64,000 bases of DNA, taken from assembly GCF_002288925.2 (NCBI RefSeq), contig NW_022098069.1, positions 82,430,380 through 82,494,379 on the forward strand, read 5' to 3'. The DNA comes from Delphinapterus leucas. Lineage: Eukaryota > Chordata > Mammalia > Artiodactyla > Monodontidae. The notes beneath the pieces are model-generated. The model was given only the letters and a program-made list of their open reading frames with translations, did not search any database and had not been told where the DNA came from. Shown in pieces: positions 55,550 through 64,000 of the stretch; positions within the stretch are counted from its first letter, which is position 1, and every line of letters starts with the position of its first letter. A program made the position numbers and the translations under genes.

Positions 55550-55830
55550 TGGCAGATAGGAAGAGAGTAACCCAATCAAACAGAAAGTTCAAGCTCAGGT
55601 TAGAAGTCCAGAGTAAGATCAGATTTTGAAAGCTAAAAAGAAGACTGTCTCAGTTTATTAGGGAAAAAGAGAGCCAGTGTAGGTTCTTGATCAGAGACTT
55701 CCATGATAAACGTGGCGTATGAGAAAGGTCAGTTTTATCCAGTTAGAGAGATAAAACATAGTATGGAGAACACAGAGAAGGTTGCTACAGTAACACGAGT
55801 TCAAAGTGAGGAGGGCTGTGACCACAGGGG
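55550..55830 (-). repeat. L2 LINE fragment, inverted
   Basis: Antisense L2 style text ('gttagaagtccagagtaagatcagattttgaaagc', 'gtaggttcttgatcagag'). Tentative. Confidence 0.45.
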
Positions 55831-56094
55831 CTCAGTAGTGCCATCTTCACGTGTGAAAGTGGCTGCCGTTACTGAGCACCTGAGAGTAGTTACCAAAGGA
55901 ACGGGAATTTAAGGAAGTGCCTAATTCTATTCTATTGTCTAAACTCCCAATGGATTTACCAGACTAACAGGCCTCATAGCACAAGGTGGAGTGGGGAGAA
56001 GAGGGAGATGGTGGGGAGTTATTCGGAATAAAGAGATGGGGTAGGGAAACAGGCAAACCTAGTGTATTTGTTTCCTATTACTGGTGTAAAAATT

Positions 56095-56513
56095 TTTGTT
56101 CTTGCATTTTTTATTTGTTTTTCCTCCATATTTCTTTTTAATGCAATTTTTAAAGGTTACACTCCATTTACAGTTAATGCAAAATGTTGGCTAGATTCCC
56201 TGTGCTGTACAGTATTATCTCTGAACCTATCTTACACTAGTAGTTTGCAGCTCCCGCTCTCCCACCTCTATGTTTCCCCTGCCCCCTGCCCCTCACTGGT
56301 TACCACTAGCTTGTTCTCTATGTCTGTGAGTCTCCTTCTTTTTTGTTATACTCGCTGATTTGTTGTATTTTTTAGGCTTGACATATAAGTGATATCATAC
56401 AGTATTTGTCTTTCTCTGTCTGACTTGTTTCACCCCGCATAATGCCCTCCAAGTTCATCCATGTTGCTGCAAATGGCAAAATGTCATTCTTTTTACGGCT
56501 GAGTAGTATTCCA

Positions 56514-56546
<33 letters not shown>

Positions 56547-56765
56547 CCATGTCTTCTTTATCCGTTCATCTGTTAATGGACGCTTAGGTTGCTTCCATGT
56601 CTTGGCAATTGTAAATAATGCTGCTGTGAACATTGGGGTGCGTGTATCTTTTCAAATTAGTGTTTTTGTTTTTTTTGGATCTATATCCAGGAGTGGAGTT
56701 GCTGGGTCATACAGTAGTTCTAGATTTGGTTTTCTGAGAAACCTCTACACTATTTTGCTCTGTGG
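56095..56765 (-). mobile_element. L1 3' region, inverted, with (TG)n
   Basis: 'gattccctgtgctgtacag', 'ccctcactggttaccactagcttgttctctatgtctgtgagtc', 'ccaagttcatccatgttgctgcaaatgg', 'ggcaattgtaaataatgctgctgtgaacattgggg' and 'ggagttgctgggtcatac' are reverse L1 3' landmarks. A (TG)n tract replaces the usual A/T-rich 'tatatata' segment. Confidence 0.93.
56514..56542. repeat. (TG)n microsatellite
   Basis: Fourteen TG units inside the inverted L1. Confidence 0.95.
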
Positions 56766-56767
56766 CT

Positions 56768-56985
56768 GCACTGCTGTAACAAAGTATCACAAACTTTAGT
56801 GGCTTGAATAACACCAGTTTATTACCTTATGGTTCTGGGAGTCTGTAAACAGCATCCTCTGTTTACTCTCACTGGCCAGAACCTTGTCATGTGGTCACAC
56901 TCAACCGGGAGATGAAGGTGTGGCTCTGAGATGAGCCGGCCAGCCAGCAATATCTGTGATATCCCATAAAACTCTCTCCTCAGCA
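56768..56985. mobile_element. Old LTR-like repeat fragment
   Basis: 'actgctgtaacaaagtatcacaaactttagtggcttgaataacaccagtttattaccttatggttctgg' is a familiar head of ERVL/MER-class repeats. The remainder decays quickly. Confidence 0.6.
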
Positions 56986-56999
56986 GAAATAGAAAGCTT

Positions 57000-58255
57000 T
57001 CAAATGGAAACAAATCGTTGCTTCGCAATAACGCACCAAGAACAAGGAAAAGAAGGGGGAGGAAAGAGAGACAGAGGTGGAAAAACATTTCCTCCTGGAG
57101 AACAATTTCTTGATATTTGATAGTATTTATGGGGCATCAGAAACTGTTTCCTAGTGGGCTGGTGGCACGTGTTTCCCTGGAGATAGTTAAGGATTTCAAT
57201 TGCAATCAAAAGTGAATGGAAATGTTTTATAATTTCTCTCCTACCGGAAGGCAAGGAAACTAACAAAATAGTCCCCTGAGTTGCCATTTAATCCCAATCT
57301 GTGTTTATGGCATATTCGTTTTCTATCTTCTCAGAACTGTTCAGGAAAGTGTTCCTGGCAATAAACCATAAGCTCCAAGTACAGAAATGAGGCCAAGAGA
57401 AAAAAACCTGGCAGAATTTTAAAAAATTATATTGAAAGATTCCCAGGAAACATCAATGTTGTGAACGGTTTGATATGTCGTTTTGTGTTTGAACAGTAAT
57501 TTTAGGATCAATATTATCTGTAATAAGTCAAGTTCCACACATGAGCTTCCTCCATAGCCGCAAACATGTAAATCCGAGATAGAAGTAAAAAAAAACAGAA
57601 AAGAAAATCACGAAATCCTTCAAGAATCTAGTCACTTAAGAGAGAATATTATCACCCCAAATACCCTCTCTTTCAATTGGATATTCTATCCAATTGTATG
57701 TGTGTGAGTGTGTGTTTCGGGGCTTGGATGTGGGGAGGGAGAGGGAGAATTGAGAGACAGGAGTACTAGAAAGAAATAGAGGTGTTTTTAATGAATCAAA
57801 CTCTGAAAACTCTTCATTCCACCTGTGCAGAAATTATGGAGAGCAGTGTTATTTTGCTGACCCAGCAAGATATTTGGTTAGCGAATCTCCTGACTACCTA
57901 AGAACACGTTGTCAAATTATTTAACTTGTTAATAACTTCTACAAACAGGAGTTCTCGGCAGCCTCTTTGCTAAGGAGGCCTCTCTCTTGTTTCGGAGCTC
58001 CCTTCACTGCTCTCACCGCAGCTACTACTCCCCTTCCTCTACTCTACAGAGTCTTCCTCTTCCCACCCTTGGCTCCAAATCCCAGTTTGCCTGCTACTCT
58101 CTGTCCAGGAAGCTGCATCGCAGCCCCGCATTCTCCTGTGTCCTCGCCCAGACTGAATATTTTCAGTGGTTCCCTCCAGTGATCCTCTTGTCTAGGCCCC
58201 TATAATTTATGAAAAGGAACTCTGTACAGGTTTAAATGTAGTCTGTGCCATAGCC
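57000..58255. other. Unique sequence with a perfect palindrome
   Basis: No gene recognised. A 23-base hairpin lies at 57674-57696. 57430-57560 is a possible conserved block. Frames at 57967-58205 overlap in two phases and are C/T-rich chance frames. Confidence 0.4.
57674..57696. repeat. Perfect 10-base inverted repeat, 3-base loop
   Basis: 'caattggata' at 57674-57683 and its exact complement 'tatccaattg' at 57687-57696, separated by 'ttc'. Confidence 0.95.
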
Positions 58256-58257
58256 AA

Positions 58258-58800
58258 TTTAATTCAATAAATATTTATTGAGGGCCTGTCTAGAATTGTG
58301 CTATGCGCTGTGTGAAATATAAAAGAAATATATAGCACAGTCCCTCCTGTCAAGGAGTTTGCAATATTCCTGGGAATAAAACTTGGATGCTGAAGTAATT
58401 ACAGGATGCCAGATAGAATAGAGCAATGCAAACAAATTATGTAACCAAGACTAAAATATAAGGTACAGACAACATTATGCTTGGTCGGGGCGGGCAGGAT
58501 GGAGCTATGGGAAATTATTCATAGAGGAGATGGAACTGGAGCTTGTCCTTGGGAGATGTATGGGTCCAGCTGCGTACAGCAGCAGAGAAGGGCACTTCAG
58601 GCAGTGCAGAGGGTGTAAGTAAAATCAGAGAGCAGGAACGACAGGCAGGATGCGCAAGAGGGGATTTGAGAGGCCAGGCTCACGAGAGAGAAGGGGATGG
58701 AAGTTGCCGAGTTGTGTTAGAAAAAGCTCCATGGAAAGAATACAGTGAAACCATGGAATGCCATGAAGGGCGCGGTAACGGCAATGAGTTTGGACTTGAA
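58258..58800 (-). repeat. L2 LINE, inverted
   Basis: 'ttcaataaatatttattgagggcctgtctagaattgtgctatgcgctg', 'gtccctcctgtcaaggagtttgc', 'gaactggagcttgtccttggg', 'gcacttcaggcagtgcagagggtg' and 'aatgccatgaagggcgcgg...atgagtttggact' reproduce the antisense L2 order over 540 bases. Confidence 0.85.
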
Positions 58801-59059
58801 CCGTATGCTCTTCATCTCTCTCTATCCCTTCCTTGATGTTGACTCTTTTATGGTCGTCAGAGAGTTCATTCATTGGCAGCCGGCATGGAAGTCTGGCATT
58901 CAACAAGGAATACAGCATGACTTCCTTTTCCTGAAAAATCTTCAGTAATAAGTGTGAGGCTTTCTAGGAAATCAAGCAGAAATAGTGAAGGCTTGAAGAA
59001 CTTCTCATGCCATGCCTGACCAACATGAACAGACGTAATTCATCAGTGCTTGAACGTGT

Positions 59060-59240
59060 TGAGAAGAACGTGGGCTATGGAATGAGGAAACACAGCTTCT
59101 GCCCCCTATATGACCTTAGTCAAGTCATTTAACTGCTCAAGTTTTAGTTTCCACAACTGTAAAAATGGTAATATCATTGCTTATCACAGGGTTGAAAAAT
59201 AGAGATAATGTGTATAAGGTACCTTGGGAGTACAAATATA
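59060..59240 (+). repeat. MIR SINE
   Basis: 'acgtgggctatggaatgagg', 'gaccttagtcaagtcatttaactgctcaagttttagtttccacaactgtaaaaatgg' and 'cacagggttgaaaaatagagataatg' are in MIR order. Confidence 0.85.
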
Positions 59241-59264
59241 TGGAATCCCTTATGAGTTTTATTC

Positions 59265-60385
59265 GTTCAGTAACTTTTGAGTGTCTAGTCTGTACCAAAC
59301 ACTGTGCTCGGCACTAGGAAAATAAAAATGGAAACATATGGTGCTTATTCTCAAGACATGAACAGATCCAGTTTAAAACAATGGAAAGAGCGGCATCTCA
59401 AAGTCACATAAACTTGGAGTTAAAGCTCGTATCCACCATATTACTAGGTCTATGAATCGGGGGAAACTATTTCATTAGTCTGAGCCTCAATTTTATCATG
59501 TGTATAATTGATCAAATAGCATCTACCTTATAGACAGACTTGAGAACTAAATACAAATATGTAAAGAAAGTAATACAGTGCCTGACAATCGGAGGCGCTC
59601 GATAAATGATACTTGTTTTACAGTGGAAAGGCAGGCATGAAAAATCATAACAGTGAGTGGGAAGGAGTTAGAGAAGTTTTCACAGATGACAAATTCCCTG
59701 TACTGAGACTTAAAAATGAATAGTATTTGCTGAGCGGGCATGTATTGGGAGGACCTTCCTGGAAGAGAAAGCAGCATGTGAAAAGGTACAGAAACATTAA
59801 AGTAACTGGCATCTTCTAAGACGTGCAGCTAATTCAGTATTTCTAGATCACAAGCTCAAGGCAGAGTCCAGGAGACGAAAGTGGTCAGATAGACAGGAGT
59901 CTAATTACGAAGAGCCTGGAATGTCACAGGAAGGGGTGGAGCTCATCCCATAGGCACTGGGGAGGCATTATTGAGTAGGAAACTGACATGATCAGCTCTG
60001 TACGTTGGGAAGCTCTCTGTGGTGTGGAGGGAGACGGGCAGGAAGAACGTTAAGAAGCCTATTGAAAAGTCCAGGTGAAACAAGGAGATGGAGACGATGG
60101 GACGACTCTGAAGATGCTTAGGAGTTGGTTCCAACAGAATTAACTTTAACTGGATTTTGGAGGAGGGTAAAGCTGAACAAGAGATCTAGGATGCTTCTCC
60201 TCCTTTTCTTGCTAGAAGGTGATGCATTTCTTGAGATTGAGAATGCAGATGGAAGCAGGTTTGGAGTAGAGATGATATATCCTGTCTGGGACATGATGCA
60301 TTTGAGGTGCCTGTGGAACATGCAAGTAGAGATTTGGACATACTGTTCTGGACTGGAGACTGGAGAACTGAGCTAGCTGTTCATG
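59265..60385 (-). repeat. Long L2 LINE, inverted, split by MIR
   Basis: The end at 59265-59355 ('ttcagtaacttttgagtgtctagtctgtaccaaacactgtgctcggcac') resumes after the MIR at 59615-60385 with 'gaagagcctggaatgtcac', 'ggcactggggaggcattattgag', 'gaaactgacatgatcagctctg', 'agcctattgaaaagtccaggtg' and 'gtagagatttggacatac'. It is the longest L2 copy here; no coding frame survives. Confidence 0.85.
59370..59618 (+). repeat. MIR SINE nested in L2
   Basis: 'aagctcgtatccaccatattactaggtctatgaatcggggg', 'gtctgagcctcaattttatcatgtgtataattg' and 'cagtgcctgacaatcggaggcgctcgataaatgatac' show a MIR, complete to its end, inside the L2. Confidence 0.85.
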
Positions 60386-60403
60386 GAAATCTGGAGGTCG
60401 CTG

Positions 60404-60446
60404 ACATGGATGGATGGATGGAAGGAAGGAAGGAAGGAAGGAAGTA
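60404..60446. repeat. (GGAT)n(GGAA)n microsatellite
   Basis: Four GGAT/ATGG units followed by about six GGAA units. Confidence 0.95.
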
Positions 60447-60459
60447 GCCATGAGGATAG

Positions 60460-62090
60460 ACTCACACAGGGAAAAGGACAAGAGAAGAGGTAGCCCCCTA
60501 GTCAGGCCATTTCTACCCAGCCTTAATAATTGAGCTGCTGGAGGAGATGAAAGAAACCTCAGAAACAGAGTATGCTTAGGTACGCCCAAGGTCAAAGACA
60601 TCCATCTTCTGGCACACCTTTCCTCCCCGTGGTGTAAGTTTCATTTGTCTGAAAATAACAAGAGGGGGCACGTGGAGAGAAGCTCTTGGATGTTGAGGGA
60701 CTACATACAGGATGACAATTATAAACACACTGTCTCTAGAAAAGCACTTCATTTACAAAGCAGATTTGACAGCTCAAGTTGCTTTTTTGGCGGAGCAATC
60801 CTGCCCGGCCCCTGAAGACCTGGTGAGCTTCGATTACAGCTTTGATGCTAGCTCTACCACAGAGACCCCCTAAAATGGGAGTGATAGATGAGGTCCTGTC
60901 AGGCTTCATCCCCTGGGTGGCCTTGAATCTCTGCTGTTATCTGTTACCCTGCCAGCTCTGACAGTGATGAACACGAGGCAGGCAGCTAACGACACCCCGA
61001 TTCATTACCCAAAAAGAAGGGAGAGCAGAAATAAAGGGACGGTGACTGCCATGTCGAAGCCTCGCTCACGTCAGTGCCATCTTCCTGCTACATGTCTGAG
61101 TGGTGAAGAAATGATGGAGCCCATTTGTCTCAAACAAGAGCTCTAATGCTACTCAGAACAGAGCAAGTCGAGACAAAGCTGGACCAGGAAAATGTATGCT
61201 GGCCTCTTCGTGGTAAATCTCCTCACAAGCCTTACAAACATAAGAAGAAACCTTGAGAGGGCCTGATTTTTTTTTTCACTCTGCTCGTACTCTAGAAAAA
61301 CATAAAAAAATCAAAGATACATAAAATCATCAATCTCTATTGCTTGCCCAGGCTAAATTGTTATTCATTCCAGGAGAGTACACAGTTTCTCTCTGCATGA
61401 TTATATAAAGGCTGTGACTCGGCGATACCAAATATTTTAGGCAGGCCTACCATGGCTTCCTATAATAGACATATACAATCTTTAAGATATCTTTAAGTGG
61501 TACCTGGTCCCTCCCTAAGCAATATTTCATCAAGATTCTTGTTTCAACTGTTTTTTGTTTGTTTGTTTTCTGACCTGATGGGAAATGAAGGCTTTTACTT
61601 ACTTCATGGTCTCCTTTTTCTTATTATGGGACTTCTTGTGATACCTAAAGACATGGTTATATATTCAGTAAATACATCTTAAATTTAATGCATGAAGAAG
61701 GCAAGATTTTTCCATCTTAATTTAATCCATCTTCATCTAGGGTGTTCATCAGAGCAATGGTTCTGTGGGACATTAAGAAAGAAGGTTTTTAAAAGAGGGG
61801 AAAAAAGTTTCATGGTCAAATAGATTGGGGAAACCCTGGGTTTATTGCTTTACGACAGATTTCTTTCCTATTGGATTTTTTTCAGACTCTTTAATATACT
61901 AATGTACAATTTGACTCCCCTAAAGAAAATATAATCTCAATCTATTTTTTCTTAGAATATTTGTATGGGATATATCTAGACTAATGTTACCCAGAACCAC
62001 ACTTTGGGAACTCTTGGTCTAGACTCGGCCACAAACTCCATCTTCCTACTCATTTATCTCATCAACAAAATCAAATGATTGTCAAGCTAG
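60460..62090. other. Unique sequence, possible conserved elements
   Basis: No repeat recognised. 60740-61140 is single-copy, evenly composed sequence; 60740-60822 is bounded by an AG and a strong GTGAGC donor-like motif. No protein is recognisable, so no exon is called. Confidence 0.35.
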
Positions 62091-62251
62091 GCTCTAAGTG
62101 TTTGGCAGAGAGAGGCAGTCTGAGGGTGGAATAAACGCTGAAGAAGATATGGTTCCTGCCCCCAAAGAACACATGTATCTTGCCCTATATCCTGCCCTCT
62201 TAGATCCTGCCCTTTGTCCTTATCTCCCCTGCCTAAAAGAGAGCAGCATGG

Positions 62252-62600
62252 GGGCTTCCCTGGTGGCGCAGTGGTTGAGAATCCGCCTGCCAAGGCAGGG
62301 GACACGGGTTTGATCCCTGGGCCGGGAAGATCCCACATGCCGCGGAGAAAGTAAGCCCGTGCACCACAACTACTGAGCCTGCGCTCCAGAGCCTGTGAGC
62401 CACAACTACTGAGCCCGCGTGCCGCAACTACTGAAGCCCGTGTGCCTAGAGCCCGTGCTCCACAACGAGAGAAGCCACCACAATGAGAAGCCCGCACACC
62501 ACAAGGAAGAGTAGCCCCCGCTCACCGACACTAGAGAAAGCCTGCGCGCAGCAACTAAGACCCAACACAGCCAAAAATAAATAAATTTTAAAAAAAAAGA
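62252..62600 (+). mobile_element. CHR-1-like tRNA-Glu SINE, full length
   Basis: Long form with several 'ccacaactactgagcc' phrases, 'gagaagccaccacaatgagaagcccgc' and an (AAAT)n/A tail. The duplication 'agagagcagc(a/t)tgg' flanks it with one mismatch. The B box reads GGTTTGATCCC, mutated at the critical C. Confidence 0.93.
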
Positions 62601-62609
62601 GAGAGAGAG

Positions 62610-63200
62610 CAGCTTGGGTCAAAGAAGATGCTGAAGCAAAGAGGAAGACAATAATCTTAAATTTGGAACAAAGGCAATGGGGCTGATTAATACATAGGTT
62701 TTATCCTTGCTCTTTTTAATAAAGATCAAATTGTCTTTCTAAAAACAGTAGCACAGACATTATCATTTCTTTTGGGGAGCGTTCCAATTTTTATATAAGT
62801 ATGAATGAAAGTGGTCAGAGCTCCAGAATACCTAAAACTACAGCATAAGTTAAAAAACAAAAAACAGTGCCAAATCTGAGAGCAAGCACAAAGAGATAAT
62901 TCACTTCGATATTATGAAACATAGTATATGTTTCTTGTTAAGCACCATGTTTCTCGTTATGTAAGACACATACACATTGGCAGTATTTCTCATGTTGGCT
63001 GTGTGGTTTATTCCAATAAAGTTAGCCTCTAGTTATGTTCAAAATAACTTAGCTGAAGTCTGGGTTTCAACACAAACAACAACTTAAAAAGCGATAGGAA
63101 CTAATCATTTTTGTTTGAGTGTTTGTTATTCAAGCCATGGAGTAAAGGAAAAATTTAAAACAAACTGGAATCTCCATTATCCAAAGAATTTTAGACTAGT
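62610..63200. other. Unique AT-rich sequence
   Basis: Nothing recognised. Confidence 0.5.
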
Positions 63201-63217
63201 ATTAAAAGCAATGTGTA

Positions 63218-63430
63218 GGGCTTCCCTGGTGGCGCAGTGGTTGAGGGTCCGCCTGCTGATGCAGGGGACGCGGGTTCGTGCCCCGGTTCGGGAAGATCCC
63301 ACATGCCGCGGAGCGGCTGGGCCCGTGAGCCATGGCCGCTGGGCCTGCGCATCCGGAGCCTGTGCTCCACAACGGGAGAGGCCACGACAGTGAGAGGCCC
63401 GCGTACCGCAAAAAAAAAAAAAAAAAAAAA
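63218..63430 (+). mobile_element. CHR-2 SINE
   Basis: Full-length short form with a 22-base pure A tail. The flanks 'agcaatgtgta' (63207-63217) and 'agcagtgtgta' (63431-63441) are a target duplication with one mismatch. Confidence 0.96.
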
Positions 63431-63444
63431 AGCAGTGTGTAAGT

Positions 63445-64000
63445 TGCAGAAGACTAGAAATGGACTGTATAGCCTCTATGATGTTTCTCATCTTCAAAAA
63501 GCAATCAGGATTCAGGTGGGGAGAACCAATCATCCAAGAACTAAAATAATACCTGGGAGAGATGAAACCATCATTATAAATTAGAAGTAACCCATCATTC
63601 ATTTTTCTGCTATCTTCTCTCCAGAAGAAAGTGGACTCTCTGAAAAAGCTTACTGCATTCTTTCCTCATGTACTCTAGGAATTCAAATGCCAATCAGGAT
63701 GTTTTCTAAGTAAAATACAAAGAAAGACACTTCTATTTTTTTCCTTGTTCCCAGTGGCAGATTATCTGGACCCAGACCTCATGGAATCTACCATTTACCA
63801 TAGGATAACAATAATTCTGTGGTTTTTAACAGCTGAGTTTTCTCCTTCCACCATTTCATGTAAAATTCTTTCTTTCCAATTTCCTACAACCGTGTGCCTT
63901 TTACTTTTCCTGCAAAGGCATTTAATTTTGTCTGACCCATCTGAATTTTTCTGTTGCCTTGTTACCCACTGGTGACAAATAGACTCCTTTGTTTCTGAGT
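63445..64000. other. Unique intergenic sequence
   Basis: Nothing recognised up to the window end. Confidence 0.5.

Noticed and set aside
5135..63602. A recurring 'protein' of about 60-75 residues with text like MAHGPSRSAACGIFPD or GFPGGAVVESPPADAG in many places
   Set aside because: All copies are antisense or sense translations of the CHR-2 SINE. The similarity comes from the repeat, not from a gene family.

Overview
The window is a stretch of mammalian, almost certainly cetacean, nuclear DNA with no protein-coding gene that I can support. The key evidence is 21 copies of the tRNA-Glu-derived CHR SINE group of whales, hippos and ruminants. They all carry the same opening (a GGGCTTCCCTGGTGGCGCAG-like A-box region and a GGTTCGNNCC B box). 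Eleven belong to the short, young, GC-rich CHR-2 type that ends in a pure A tail. Short forms of this kind are known as a toothed-whale hallmark, so an odontocete is my best guess; this is an inference that a subfamily alignment would settle. Two runs of exactly 100 N (19222-19321 and 48090-48189) mark scaffold gaps of unknown size.

Layout. 0-2 kb holds an old MIR, a solo ERV1-like LTR split by a CHR-1-like SINE, and an older CHRS-like SINE. 3-6 kb holds an L2 fragment, a unique AT-rich block that looks conserved, an inverted L1 3' end split by a CHR-2 SINE, and another CHR-2. 7-15 kb mixes CHR-2, MIR and L1 pieces with long unique stretches. 15.6-17.3 kb is a Tigger-like DNA transposon remnant hit by a CHR-2, followed by MaLR-type LTR remains. 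18.9-21.1 kb is a SINE cluster around the first gap. 21-34 kb is old repeats (LTR-like, L2, MIR, hAT-like) and single-copy DNA. 34-45.5 kb is dominated by L1 3' ends, several nested in each other, and contains the one recognisable gene relic: a processed RPL32 pseudogene at 35554-36080 on the minus strand. 45.9-50.1 kb holds a DNA transposon remnant with a CHR-2 inside, a HAL1/L1-like tract with a CHR-2 and the second gap, and a neat TA-flanked MITE. 50-64 kb is L2, MIR and one L1 with mostly unique sequence between, ending with a CHR-1-like and a CHR-2 SINE.

The features do not work together as a pathway. What the window records is an insertion history. MIR, L2, MaLR and DNA transposon remnants form the old layer, L1 3' ends the middle layer, and CHRS, then CHR-1, then CHR-2 SINEs the young layers. 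Many young insertions still have clean target-site duplications, and several sit in older elements whose empty version can be read elsewhere in this same window. Nearly all the longer open reading frames are accidental translations of SINEs, L2, or SINE-plus-transposon junctions. I found no RNA gene, CRISPR array or undescribed biological system. The items most worth checking are a probably false gap, a cargo-less target-site duplication, a quasi-palindrome, two perfect palindromes and a few unique blocks that may be conserved non-coding elements. Repeat names are given from memory of the families, without a database search, and boundaries of old repeats are approximate.
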